A DNA stretch of 64,000 nt from Phoronis australis (Eukaryota > Phoronida > Phoronidae): assembly GCA_002633005.1 (NCBI GenBank), contig NMRA01000113.1:402441-466440 (forward strand), given 5' to 3'. Shown here in pieces: positions 48,365 through 63,300 of this stretch; within the stretch, counting starts at the first letter, position 1, and each line of letters starts with the position of its first letter. The notes beneath the pieces were generated by a model. The model saw only the letters and a list, made by a program, of their open reading frames with translations, was not told where the DNA came from and made no database searches. Made by a program: the position numbers and the translations under genes.

Positions 48365-51300
48365 GCGTGTGCGTGTAAGTGAAAAGGAAACAAAAAACAG
48401 AAGCTAGAGCTGAAATCAAGTTTCTGCATTTGAACTTTTCTAAAAGGGCATCGCCTGCACAAACTGACAGCAAAATGTTTCAGGGATCAGCGCTTGGAAG
48501 GAAACCCTGGATGGGAGGTTGTAAAAATCCTTGACCCTACAAGCGACGCATAGTTGGCCCCAGCTAAAAATTACATACCATAAACGAAATACCTGAACTG
48601 AAGAACCAGTAAACTCAGTAAATGTATGCCAGTGCATCTGAGATTGTTCGGAGAGCATTTTTTCTTTTTAGTCGTTGGAAAATTAGAAATGTCTGTTACG
48701 GTCAATGACGATCAATTTTCCTCTTGGGCAAAATATCTCGTGCAGGCACACCTCGTCAGGCAAAGGCTGTCGATCAGGATGCATTAACTCTGCATAACTC
48801 ATAAACAGGCCACTTTGGTTTTAGCCAAACTAGTCCGACTTCCTTCAGTTTATTTCATGTAGTATTTTTGAGCATGCTCCGATGTGTTTTATTTTTTCAA
48901 ATAAAATCTGAGGTTGCTATGGTGACCATGGGTTACCAAATCGAGTCCTGCATTTGTTTAGGTAGGCAGAAATATGATTATATACAGTATATAGCTTTGT
49001 CCAAAAACAAGAGTTATGCCCCTCGTTTGGGGGTGAACAGCAGAACACACATAAAAATAAGATAGACTTACTTGTCACCCACAAGTTGTATTCCAAATCG
49101 TTTGAGCACAGCAGTGACATGCTCAGACAAGCTCTTCTTAGCAGGCTTCACATTAGTCATGAAAGTACACAGTAAGTTGGCTGGCAGTTGAGTACAGATC
49201 TGTTGATGGTTCAAAGCAATACAGCCGGAGTCATCTTCACACAGGTTCAACAAATGCTCAAGAATATAGCAACTATGAAAGATATCAGTCAGGACTATCT
49301 TAGCCTGCTCAGTGAACTCTGCACCCTTGCACAGCAGCTTGTGCCTCAGGTAATGCTCCAAGGCAGCGTTACCAGGTAGATCAGTAAACAGGTTTTGATT
49401 AACAGTATTCACACAGATCGTCTTGTCCACAGATGATGCCTGTTTAGTTGATGGGTCGACAGAATTAAGGGCTTCAGACAAAACCTTGCAAGCAGATTCC
49501 GCTTTTGCACGACAACGTATTTCAACAACAACATAGCCAGACTGTACTTGGTCGTGCTGTTTGTCAACCTCCGGCATGCACGATGTATCATCAGAGCTAG
49601 ACGATGGCTGGCACTCTTCTTGTTTCACTTCACTTGTCTTCTTGAAGACATCTTCAGGTATAAATATGCCATCTTTGAAGAAGCCGCCAAAAGATTTACT
49701 AACTCTTGACAAGACTGCTTTAAGCTGATCAAGAGACATTGTGACAGGAATATTGGTGAGCACCAGTAGCCTGGTGTGAGAGGTGGGCAGCACAAGTGAC
49801 TGTGCAGCATCAGAGATAGCATCGTTAGTTACCACTTGACCATGTTGTTCACCAAACACGATGTGACGCAGGATCTGGGACATGGTGAAGGCACGGTTGA
49901 ACCAGAGGATGTCCTCGGGCTTCTCACCTCCACTCTTACCAGAGTCATCACTGCTGGTACTCGTGCTGGACCCACTGGGTCCTGCCTTCACAGGTACCGA
50001 GCCATCTGATGGCGATGGCACTTTCTTAGGGGCTCCTCTCTCCCTCTTTGCTTTAAGTTTCTTTCTCTTAGCTGACACTGGTGAGGAAGGAATTGGTCCT
50101 GCGTCTCCACCTACACTCCCTGTTGGAGAACTGAGTCCTGAAAGCAGACTTCCAGTCATGCCTGGTGAAGCGATCTCTGCAACAGCCAAACAGACCTCCA
50201 TCAGACAATGGAAGTAAGTGGAAAACCTGCCCTGGTCCCCAGCACCAAGGCCAATGCCGACCCCACTCACAGTGCCACTAGATGACCAGGTCTTTGTCTC
50301 CTCTTCATACAGTTTGCGCAGTTCTAATTGCAGCTGCTGCAGCAGTGACAACAACGGACTAAGATGGACACCAACGGATGACACCATCGAGTCAAGCTCG
50401 GTTTCTTTTCTGTTAAGCAGACGTAGTGACTGTGCCAACAACTGAAAGATGGCTTCTCTAACTACAGCGGGTACATCAGTGCGCCACAGGTAGCCGCATA
50501 GTAATTCTGTCACATGATGTAGCGCCGCTGATGAGATCAGATGACAGCTCTCTTCCACAGCTGCGCCAGTCTTCTCTAAATCACAGCTGGGTAGTGTAAA
50601 ATGGTATCTCTCAGAGACCAGAGTTTCTATGTAGGCAATTGCCAAAGGGAACTGAGCAGGTATACCATGCACAGTAACAATGACCCCTGGGGGAGGGGAC
50701 ACACCGATCTTGACATGAATGTAGTTGCCAGGGATGATGACGGGGCCCAAGGGATCATCAGGGGCTGTCTGTGAACTGCTAGTGCGTGGGAAACAGGCCA
50801 CCTCCTGCTTGGCTGGATGACCATTCTTCTTGACAGTCTGCCCCGTGTAAGTGTACACCCGAGCCCAAGGAGCTCTGTAGGGTGTGGTGCTGTAACGTAA
50901 TTATCAGCTGTGAGCAATCTTAAAATGGGACAAGTAACAGAAAAGGTCGTGTATTTCAGTCGCAACATGTTTCAGCAGGAACATTCACCATTCTTAAATT
51001 GTTGCTCAAAAATGGTGGACAAACAAATATGTTGCGGTTCAAAATAGGAAATATTGTCTCAAACAAACTACAGAGTTAAGTCAGTGCTGCTTGTTCCTAT
51101 TTTACATGATAATACTAGGGAGCCAATGGCAATCCTTTATACAATTGTCACTATATTGTGTTTCTATTTTACACGATTACACTAAGGAGCCAGAAGCAAT
51201 CCTTGGTAGAATGGCTGCTGGACTTGCCTCTCCAAACTAGATTATTCTACTTTGAAGCTAGTGACTTTGACTTGGCCTATATTCCTGCTGTATTATGCTT

Positions 51301-54300
51301 TACGGTTAAGTGATACCATATTACTCACAAGTGATACCATATTACTCACAAGTGATACCATATTACTCACAAGACAGGGCATGTAGCCAAATATATAGAC
51401 ATGTAACATATAACATGCCAAATTTTGTTTGATATAAGTGACTGTTCAGGTTGAAATCTCAAGAACACTGTTATTGTTTTCTAAACTATCATTTCCTTGG
51501 CCTTTTATGCAACTTTGTTTTTAAATAACAAAATTCTCACTTTTTAAAGCCCTCTTGCAAAAGTGGGTCATTTGAAAAATTCCTAGCTGCCCTTTGGAGA
51601 ACAGTGGACAAAGACTATTATCTGAAAGTTTCATTTGAATCTGAATGGCCATTTCTAAGATGTGATGTTCTGAAGTTAACCAAATTTCTTACATAACTTT
51701 AACAACTAATCCAGTCCATGCATAAAATCCTTTGCATGCCTCTGCTTACTTTAAACAATTAATTGAAACAATACACATCATAAAAACTCACACTTTCTTT
51801 GTAACTGTAGGATCAGTGACACAAGAGACAACCAGAAAGGCAGCTCCAGGGAAGTGAATATCAGTTGACACCTTGGACTCGTTGACAGGAAGTTCTTCAA
51901 CTGGAAACATCTCTGGTGATGTCTGAAACATTTGTACAAGAGTGAAGACGTTACTTGGCAAGGTGGCATTGCTAGAGCACAGGCAGACTGATTAGACTAC
52001 ACTTAGCACATATCGTCATAAAACTGGTCTCGCAATATTCCATACTATGATAGGAATCTATTTCCATCACCAACAAGAACACCGAAGCTTCAGAGTTTAA
52101 TGGAGTTGGCCAATGCTGAAACGGCACATGTACACACTGTCTGTGACTTGATACTAACGTGAACATCAAAGCCATCAGTGACTCAGGAAAATGTTCCATA
52201 GTTTATTGGGGTTGGCCCACCCTAAGGTAGCAACTGTGACTTGAGTGAGTAGCGGAAACGGAATTGTATCAAAGTAAACAGAATGAGACCAATTTTATGA
52301 GAGCGAAAGGCTAATTTGATTTTCTTTTTTTAACCAGCCAAGCAAAGTGGAATCCAGCTTTCATGTATAAGTTGTTAATGAACAACAAAAACCATTTGTT
52401 AGATAACTTGATCTTATACCATTTCTGCTGAAGTATTTTAATAGCTAAGGAGAGGGTTTAAATTTCAAAAATCAAGTTGCAAGAAAATAACTGAACACAA
52501 GCCATTACATAACGTAACTAACCTGGAGACAAGAGCACAGCAAGGTTGTGAGTTCGATGATCAAGTCTTCTCCCTGGTTGACAGCTCGTGCTATGGCAAC
52601 TGCTAGTTCACGCTTCAAGTAGTCTGGGTTTGGATAGAAAGCATCTGACAGTGAGCAAGAGTTGACATTCAGACATAGTCGTGGCGACTGTGCGGTTGCC
52701 AGGGACGACGTGACAACATTGCCCTGAATTTGTGGTGGTGAAATGAGTTGATTGGAGAGCACCTGTAGGTTCTCTAGGTCCAGCTCTTGCAGCACTGCAG
52801 CGCAGGCGGCCATGCCTGAACTGAGATTGGTGGAGCATGTAGCTATCTCCATGGCAGGAGAGTTGCACTGTTTGATGAGTTCCAGTAAAGCAGAGCGACA
52901 GTACATCCTGGCAAGAACAGCCTCACATCGCAGCAACTCTCTATAAGAACACAACACTAACTTGAAATGCAACTTCCTACACAGAGGATGGAAATCTGAT
53001 CATTTCACACACAATGTATCACTGGCTGAAATCTCTAAGCAGAGCACAACACTGGTTCAGTGCAACTCCCTACACAGAGTTCATACTGATTGAAATGGAA
53101 GTCAACACAGGTTGGAAAACTGACTCAAATACAGTTCTCTACACAAAGCACTCAAATGCACTAAAAAGGCCAAAACAAAAACAGCATTTCATGGTAAATA
53201 TATCACCAGGCAACTGAACCAACAGGAGTTGACATTCAACACAGTGAAAAAATCATTACACTGAAGCGCTGTCAATAAGCCAGGTCCTTGAACTTGTATT
53301 TCTATGAACTGAACATGTCAACCAGTCTGTCTACCTTAACTTACTTGTGAATCTGTATGTTAGAAGTATCAATAGCTTGCATGCCACTAATTGCAGTTTT
53401 CCTGTAAGCACGTGGAGGTCTCTCCAAGGATGCCAGTGGGTACCAGTACCTCACTAGAACGCCCTCACTGCGTAAGTACGTTTCCACTTGGACTAGCTCA
53501 TTTAACTGTAAAGAAACGAACAAGAATGCCGAGTCAATATCTTGACAATCTTAATGTATGACAAAATATTTCTTACTTGACAGTTTCAGTAAGAAGCCAA
53601 TGCTAACTGCCATGCAATAAGCCAGAGTTATCTAATGTGCGTTTACATACAAATTTATAGGGAATACGCAAAGATGCTCGCGTGCCTCATTTACTGTGTT
53701 GCACGGGGATGATGTAAAAGAACAATTAAAACTAGAAAGATTATTGTCACGGCATGACGATGACGGAAGGCGTATTACTGGAATTATTATGGGAAGTTAC
53801 TGACAGCAACCCGTTTACCAATATGAAAAGGAATTCTTTAAAATTGTAGGAGAAATTACACATTAATTTTTTGATGACCTTTCCACTAATTGACTTCTTC
53901 CGGTGCATTATGAGCCCCGATGAGAGAGTAATTGTTAACTCGATTAAAAGTGTGGTTAATGCTAATAATCACAGATGTTTTACTTTAAGCACTTCAGAAT
54001 ACAAGATGAATGAAGTGGTCAAACTTTCAGAAGAAAAGTGCACCTAATGACCCCATGGGTGCACCAAATGACCTGAAAATTTAGACCTCATTCTCAATCG
54101 CACTTAGTAAACAGATATGTAATTCTGAAGTCTATAGCTCAAAATTTTAGTTTGCACTCAATGACCTTTAACCTATTTTTTCTGATTGGTTAAGCCTATT
54201 GCAAAGTAAAGTAGGGTATTCAATTGGCATGTTGACTTACACCAGTGTGCTGAAATTGAAAAGAATTCCTTGAAAAACGTAAGACATATAACATTTTGAA

Positions 54301-57300
54301 CGTTACATGACCTTTGCACTAATTGACCTTATCCGGTGCATTTTAAGCATCTTTAGGAGAATTATTGCAAAGCCCATGGAAAATGTGTTTAACGCTGAGA
54401 ATCACAGTTGTCTAACGGTTGACACATCAGAATACTTGCTGATTGAAAAGGTCAAATTTTCAGAAGAAAAATGCACCTAATGACCCCATGTTTGCACTAA
54501 ATGACCTGAAACTTTGGATTCCGATTTGATTTACCTGTGGCAATCAGAGCTGTCAATTTGAAGTGTCTAGCTCAAAATTTTAGTTTGCACCTAATGACCT
54601 TTGACCTATTTCACCTGATTGGATGACCCGATTACTTAGAAAAGTAATTTTTTAAATTGTCATGTTGACTTATACCTGTGCACCGAATTTGAAAAAGATA
54701 GCTTTAAAACTGAAGGAGGAGTAGCATTTTGAAAATTATATGATCTTTGCACCAAACGACCTCTTCCGGTGCAATATGGAATATGATTATATAACCAATC
54801 AAAATTTATATACTGCCAACAGTCATATGCTGAATTTAAAGACCGTACCTGCACCCAATTTGGAGTTATTAAGCCTCAAAGTTGGTCGGAAGAAGAATAA
54901 GAATAAGAATAAGAAGAATAAGAATAAAATTGAAGAAAACCCAGGAACAACAGTACTCTGCGCTTACACGCGCAGAGTAATTCAATAATTTCATTTCTGC
55001 TTTGTTGACTTTTTAGGGTTTAATTGCTTAATATATGTTCTCGGCCATTATTTTCCTTATCTGGACCCCTCGTGAGATTTTGAAGGATAACAAAATAAAG
55101 ACACTGGAAATAAATGTGTGTCCAAATACGCTATAATTATTACAAACACTAATTTACACTAACTGACTTTGTTAAGACACATGGAGCACAAAATCAGATC
55201 AAGCCAAAATTGGAAATTTAGAACTAAAGTTAGTGATGACGAATCAGGGTGTTGAAGCAATCAACAATCTCCATTACATGTAATTAGGAAAGCTAACTTG
55301 CAACATTAAAGAACCACAACAAAGGTTTCCACTCAAAACAACAACCAAAGTAATGGTTTTCAACGATAGAAAACAGTAACACGCATCGTACATTTTTATT
55401 TCTGTCACAATGCAATAACAAATACTGTATTTTTAGTCTGGGTAAGCACTTAAGATTTCCAAATCTTTCTGGCCTTGTACACCAGGTAATATACGAGTGT
55501 ATGATTTTGTCCTAGATCACAACTGACTTACGGTGTCAACATCTAATACTGTTCCATTCTGTCCAAATGTCTTCAGCATACCACGCACAGCAAACCTGGG
55601 TAGCACTGTGGCGGCGCCAGCGCTTGGGTAATTCCGTATGACCACTGTGGTACCTCGACGCACACGCTCTATGGTGAACTTTGCCAGCTCCTCACGGATA
55701 TCCTCAATGGTGGGAAGGTGAAGGTCACGAGGCATTCCACCATTTTCTTCATACAGAAACTCTACAGTTTGTCGGGCAATATCGGTCATTCCTAAAAATG
55801 GAATTACTTTTTGAAATTCCAGGTGGTCCGATCACAAAAGAAGCTGGAAAATTAGGAAAGTTTGATTGGAAAAGTAAAAAACAAGTCTTAACGCAACACA
55901 GGTCATTGTCACTCTGTGCATTGCATACAGCGCAGATGCTAGAGGTGATCATTATTTTAAACATTCCTACTCAGCTAGTTAAGTTAGTAATAGCCTCTAG
56001 GGGGTGTAAAGTAGAAATGCTCCTCTCAATAGGAACCCACAGACTGGTGCCAAACTTTTTGTCATACTTCGTCAGCTTCATAGGAATACATCTGTCCAAT
56101 ATCACATTCCTGCCAGTGGTTTAGGAAATATAAGCAGCAGGACGCCAGTTGCCCAGACAGAGATGACGACAATATGCACCCACTAGGTGGCCCAAAATAT
56201 GTCAAATCCATTCAAAAACGAGAGGGTATTTCTGTCTCCTTCATAGCAACATGTTTCTTAAACATCATGAAAATTTGTCGAGGAACTCTGAAGATACAAG
56301 GCAAACACAGGAAGCTGCCACTAGGTGGCACATGGGTAGCTAAATCCGTCCAAAAATTTGAACATTCAATCCCATCCAACGGAGGAACATTTCTGCAAAA
56401 TTTCATGAACATCCATCTTGGAGTTTTGTAGATATAGCACAACATTGGACAGAAGGACGGACAGGAATGATAGCATAATTCACTCTCATAAGCATGTGGG
56501 TGCATAATGAGGAAGATTTGTGGAGAAAAAACGAGAAAAAGTTTTTTCCTAAAAATAGTAAGAATTTAAAGGTAAACACTAGGAAAGAAGCAAAAATATA
56601 CGGACAAGATTAAAAGCTGGAATGCTTTAAAGCTTTAGGCATTGTATAACTCACTTCTATACAATTATTAAGTATGTATAAAAAATGCCACGTCTTGACT
56701 GAACTTGGTAGAACTTGTCTAATGTAGCTAAACACCAATTAAGAACTAAAATCAGCAGTTGGCAGGCATTCCACAAAAGCTCACCCAATTGTAACGCTCC
56801 TTTAATTTGCTCTAAGCCATCTTTGCGTTCAGCTTCATTCCTGAACCTGCGGCGAATGGTGGGGAACACTTTCTGTTCCCATGCCTTGATGAGCAGTGCA
56901 TGATGGTCCTCTGTGAGATCATCCTCCTCCGTGACCTCACAGTCAGACTCAGTCTCCTGCAGTCCCTGTCCACCCACACAGTCAGCACCACTGTGTACAA
57001 AGCCAGCATAGCTAGACAGACGTTTGAACCGGAGCGATGTCTCACTGCTGTACTCTGTGAGAGAACGGTGAATAAAAAAATGACTCTTCACTGCTACTCT
57101 GCACAAATTTGCCCTTTACTTAGGCATCTCACTCAATTGCAGCCTTATTTAGACATGACCTGACAGAGTTTGGGAAGCGATACAAAAGGCTTTTTTGAAA
57201 TATTTGCAGAATGTGTTTAACATTCCACTTCCATAGTGAATACTTTAAAAATTTTATCCATTAACTTCTCGATAACGACACAGGATTGGGTAAACCTCTT

Positions 57301-60300
57301 CAAGATGGTGGAAATGCATAATTTTGTTTTACTAAATTTCTGAACAAAATAAATATTGAAAAAAATGTGACTGTAGTGAATAACCATTATCAAATAAAAC
57401 TTCTAGCACTTAAACAAAATAATGTAACCAATATTTGGCAAATTGTTATTTAAATTATTTTTGAGCAAAATTGAATAGAGGTTACCATTAAACTTTGAAA
57501 CAGCACCTCAATGTGATAGAGATGGCAATGTGTGCTCTCCTGCATACAACAGTCGCAGAACACTCATACAACAGTCGCAGAATATCAATACAACATTCAT
57601 ACAACCTTCATGCACTTGCTGCCAGTTTGTCATCTTTTATAAAACATTTCTGAATCATATTGTTTCCTCGTTTATTATGAACATCGTAAAACATGAAGCA
57701 CTGGGCACAAATATCAACCCACCTTTTGAGCTTTTTGGTGGCACTGCTATTCTGCAGGCAATTCCATGTGTCATATCTAAATGATCAGAGCTACTGACAC
57801 CTGGTGAGATAGATCGGGACTCCGCGTCACTGTCAGGCGTAGTGTTATGAAATGGAAGGACGGCGAACAATTCTCGGGTTTCACGAGCCAGGTCTGCTCT
57901 AGCCACCTCATAGTGATTCTGACCTTTAGCATACATGAATGGGCGCTGGCCAAAGTTGGTCTTGATCCTGGTGTTCTGATGAAGAAATTACAGGAGCAAA
58001 ATGTAAGACCGTGACTTTTTAATTTTCAGAAGCAACTGTCAGAGAGGTATTGAACTAACTGTACTTGGGGGTAACAATTTACAGCTTTTCTACATAAACA
58101 TAAATTGAAAACAGGTGAAAAAACAATGGAATCAAGTAAGGCGGTAAAGCTATGACTGATTAATGAGAGCTTGGTCAATATTCAGTCCAAATCAACCAGC
58201 AACAAGTCATCTAAATGAAGACGAAATGAACTCACTTTCTTCTGAATGTGGACAACAGGCCACATGGCACCAGAGACATCATCGATGCTGGCCATGATAC
58301 GCCGACCATTATAGGTAAAGTACACGTGTCCCTTAGCTGGCTGACTGGCCATCATACGTGGTTCACTCGACCTCTCCCAGCCACAGCCGGCCACATCCCC
58401 AATAGCCAAGGTGACATCTAGCCGAGCACTTCTCCACTGGAGGAGGCTAGTGCCATTGTAGTGCACAGCACGTCCATTACTAATGAGGAAGAGAGAGGAA
58501 ATACAGGGCACTACAGAGTATGCTGTGGCAGTAGCATGGAACTACCCACAGGAGGCAGCATTGTCAACAATGTTCACTTCACCTCAGAAATTAAAATGCC
58601 ATGTAATCTATTGGCTAAATGCCCTAGACAGATCAAGTGGACACTTTGCCTTACTTGAGGCATCTATTTTTTAACTTACTTCACATTAAATTTTACTGTT
58701 CACTAAACATTCATCCTCTTAAACAAAATGCCAGACGACAGAATATAGTCAAAACAAGCCAATGCATGAATTGGCAATCAAATTGACGATTCTCCAACAC
58801 AACCAACATGGAATAGATACGTAAGTCACTTACTTATGGAAAAGGCATGTTCCCACAGGGTTGGTCCAGGCTCCCTCCTTCCTCTCAGCGTTGGGTGCAA
58901 AGCCAAAAGAGATGATTGGACTACTATCTTCATGCGAATCACCAAATGAACAGATCTCAATCTCGTAGTAAAACGATGCAGCCTAAAGAAAAAACAGAAA
59001 AGACCAACTGTACAGTATCAGGGAATGATCAAAATAATAACTTATTTTAAGAACACTTGACAACATAGCACTAATGAACTGATTTCAGCTAACCAAAATA
59101 GTATACCCTAAATATTCAAGTATAACATTGTACTGATCTGGCTTATTACGTAATATAGTAAGTACCTGCTCTGGTATGGCCTGTGAGGCGTAGATGAACG
59201 TCCCTCTGGGGTAACCAAAGCCTGCTCCAGGATCGCCCAGGAAAGTAATACTGCTGAGCCCCTGAGAGAACAGACATGCCCTGACTGGCGGGAAGGAACG
59301 GCTTGGGAACCAGGTGATCTCCTTGTTCTGAAAATGGGCCATAACAAAGGATACAACTGCCTTAGTAATAACTCATAACAAGAAATCTATAAATGATATC
59401 ATTCTTCATGTCAAGTTAAGCACATACAGCAAAAGCCGAAACAAAAATTAACCAAACAATAACACAAAAGAATGCACGCTCCATGAAAAGTGAAGAATTT
59501 AATTGAAGACTACAACTGATTTCATATTTCTTCACGTGTAGTGAGCCTTGTTAAGCAATAGACAATTTACACACAGGTGAAGTTGCTCAGGGTCAACCTT
59601 TTTTGAACTCTTCAATATACAACACACTTACATTTCTGGGTATCACTCTACTAGGAGGCGCCGGTGGTTTGGCACAGTCCCTGTACAGCACCCTCAATCT
59701 GTCACACTGAGACTCAACTACTTGTTGTCGGTCACCTAGGAAATGTGCAGGCAAATTTATCGTTTTGAAACCACATTTACTTTGAATGGCCCAGTGGCCT
59801 AGGAAAGCAAAATGGAAGAAAATGCAGTTTTAATTTGCAATAAATAATTTAATTCGGCTACAGCCAAAGTTACAACATTTAAGAAACTAAAACCCATGTA
59901 CGAGACATTACCTGGGTTTATATCCTTGGCCAGTGACTTCAGAACCTGTATTGATTCTCCTGAATGCTGGATGAAGGCTTGAGCAAATGAGATGTCTTTC
60001 ATATGAGATGCCAACACCATACAAGCCCTACAGGTGACACAGAGGGGATAACAGGGAAGAAGATAAAACATCACAGTGAAAACAAGGAATTTGGGGTTCA
60101 ATCATATTGTGGGCACATAAAAAGGGAGGGTACTCCTGAAAAAATGATTCAAATCCCCTAGAGGCCAGTGCCCTGACAAGCAAATAACAATGCTACATCA
60201 ATTCTTTTGTAACAGAATAAATGGCATTCCATTTCAAAGTGCTGTCACAATCCATGTTATACTTTTCTCTACGTGTTCTCTGGTGGACAATGTTTGGACA

Positions 60301-63300
60301 CACCTGACCATGTTTAAGAGCATCGTCCCTTAATGAAATTTACAAATTAATGTAATGTATCTATAGCGCACACAATGTACAATTATCAAAACAACATGTT
60401 TCCACAAGTCCAAAATTAATATTTCTACTTTTAACAATTTCTGGATCAGATGTTAACAAATTTTGATTTAAGCAAATCTAAGTTGAGACTATTTTCTTAA
60501 TTTTAAGGGTTCATTTGATTTCCCAGCTACAGAAAAACTGACAATACATGTAGAACTGTTAGACGAGATAACGATTTATACTTAACTACAAGTTTTATTG
60601 GCACGAATTTCTTAATGTCATGACACTAAAACCAAGTATTTTAAGGCTTTAAAGTGGAACTTACACGCTTATTCTTTATCTCTGTGATTGCTTGGCTAAA
60701 TTGATTAGAAACCCAATATAAGGTGATGATGTGAAAATTAAAGGTTGAAAAGTGATAAATGTTTTTGAAAACAAGTTTTGTAGTGAAAATGATATGTCGC
60801 AAATCACCGAACTGTGTCCATTAAGTATATTGACCTGGTGCTGGGGAATATCACTGCATGATGCGGGCAAAGCATAACGTTACAAAGACCGGCTTGTTGC
60901 ACCTCCTCTGCTGCAAGACAAGACATCCTATCTGTAAACAGTAACACAGCCTGTTGGCTAATGTAGATCAGATTTTAGACACAAGGATTAAAAAGCATTG
61001 ACTGAATAGGTACCTTGTGCGAAGTTCAGCAAGCACGCGGCATGCCTGACTGAATACACCGTTACCATCCTGTGCAGTAGTTAAAGGTTGGGTCAGTGGT
61101 GAGATGCTTCCTGATGTGGGCAACAATAGCGAATGAAGAGACTTGACAATATCATCAGTCATTGATAGACAGTCCAAGGGGAGGGGCTACAAGTAAAAAA
61201 TGATCAATGTAAGATTATAGGGAGTAAACCAGCTGATGCAATATACGTCCTAAGATTTACAAATCAAAATTTGACACGAGCCTCACAAAGGAGACACGAC
61301 TGTAAAATTTGTTGGGTTTAAAATAGGGATGATTGGTAAACACAAGCTCTCATTGATTTTACAGTTTAAAGTTAAACCATCACATGAACTTTTCCATCTC
61401 ACGTTTATGTCTAGCACAAATAAACATACAACAAAAATCAGAAACTCTTATTTTCTCATTTACAAGAAACTGACTCCACTGCTGGCATATCCAATGTCAT
61501 AGGGCAATGTGCTTATTTGTCTAAACATGGTAACAGAAAAAACAGGCAATTTAAGGAGTTACAATGAAAGTAATTCCTGTTTAACTCACTTCACTCTGTA
61601 ACGTGTTGAGTCGTCGCATGGGCACCTGAACCACACTGCTGTATCTCATCTCATTCTCATCTGCAGGCTCCAGTTGCAAGGTGGCGACACCTGTCTGCTC
61701 AGACACATTGATCACTAGTCCTTTAGTGTTGTGCAGACCATCATCTGACACCTATTGGTAGATCATGAAACAATCATAAAATAATGTAAACTGGTTTATC
61801 AGGGCCCTAGGTCTACTCCTTTTAAATTATTTTTTTGCATTTAACTATGATTCTACTTTTGAGTGACCTCAAAATAAGAGTCTATTATTCTATGCTCGAG
61901 TACATAATGGCTTACGTGGATTACTATCTAATCCTAGTTTGCACTTGATGACCACAGCATTAAAGCTAAAATTTTGTGTTTGAACTTCCAAGTTTTTACT
62001 TAAAATCTCGAGTTTTTACTTGAGTTTGAAGTGTGAACTTGAACTAGGAAGTCACATGCGTAAACCATAATGTACTCAAGCAGAGACTAATGGACACAAA
62101 ACTAGATGGGAAAATGTCTAAAATAATTTTGATTTCGGTTTTGAGTATCAAATCAGACCCTGGTTAAAGGACTAAGCATGGCATCTAAATGTCATAGACA
62201 AGTAATGTTCCAAAAGTTAGAGAGTTAAGTAGAGCTACAGCCTGTGATAAAGGTACATGTCATTTTTACTTCAGAAAAGATTACAGGTTGCTGCCAGATG
62301 TTATATTTGAGATAGCACTGTACAAGCAGAATTACAAAAGAAAACTATCAGAAAAGTATTCAAGAGTGATAGCATTTAAGACAACTAACAGTACTTACTT
62401 CTACAGTACATCCAGGTTTGACCGACTCTCTAAAGCCACCCAAAGCACACAAGGTGGCGTTGATCTGCTTTGTGATAGTCAACACATGATCCATGTTAGT
62501 TTCCTCTGATGGCAGACTGTCAATGAGGTCACCAAGGTCAGGCAGGCTGGACAAGATAGAGGACAACACCTGCAGCAAGGATGGTCAGATGAATAATACA
62601 TAGACTGGGAAAGGAATGTCATATTTATCAAACACGATTTCTGGTAATTTGAAATTTTCAGTAGTCAAACATAATAATGAAAATGGCCCCTAAAAGGCAT
62701 AAAATACATCTAATGCGTCCGAAAATAGAAAAGTGTTATCGTCATGGAAATTTTTTAGGAACTTTGAAGATTGACAATAAACATAAAAAAACTAAAACTG
62801 CCAATAAAGGGCACAGTATTCATCTGATTCACCTGAAAGTCGTCATTTCTTGTCAGACTTATAGAAAATCACTAGCCAAATTTCACAAAGTTACTGCAAG
62901 GGGTTGTGGAAGTGCAAAAACGCAAATTGCCACTAGGGGGCACAGCAGTTGCTGGAATCATCCGAAAGTTGTTGTCATCCATTGTAACATTCATACAAAA
63001 ACACCTACCAAATTTCACAAAGATCATTCAAGGGGTTAAGGAGATATAACTTCAGAAGCAAAAAAACATCAGCTGTAGTCTTCTCGACAAGAACATATCT
63101 TCAAATTTTTATTGTATTCCTTAGAGTACTTTGGCGGATAGAGAGGCGTATGCCAAAAAAAACGGACATGAAAACAAAAAAATGGCCATTAGAAGGCACA
63201 AAATACATCAAATCTGTTTGAAAATGGAAAGGCAGTGTCACTTTGTAAATAGAAACCTAAGTGCCAAATTTCCTGAAAATCCATTATTAAAGAACTTCCA

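Noticed and set aside
49882-50445. Open frames of 111 and 75 codons on the plus strand inside HECTD4 exon 17
   Set aside because: They are antisense shadows of the confirmed HECTD4 coding frame.
62677-63039. 120-codon basic open frame on the plus strand
   Set aside because: It is produced by translation of the degenerate 140-bp repeat, and its internal periodicity (KRHKIH, NKGHSIH, TRGHSS) follows the DNA units.
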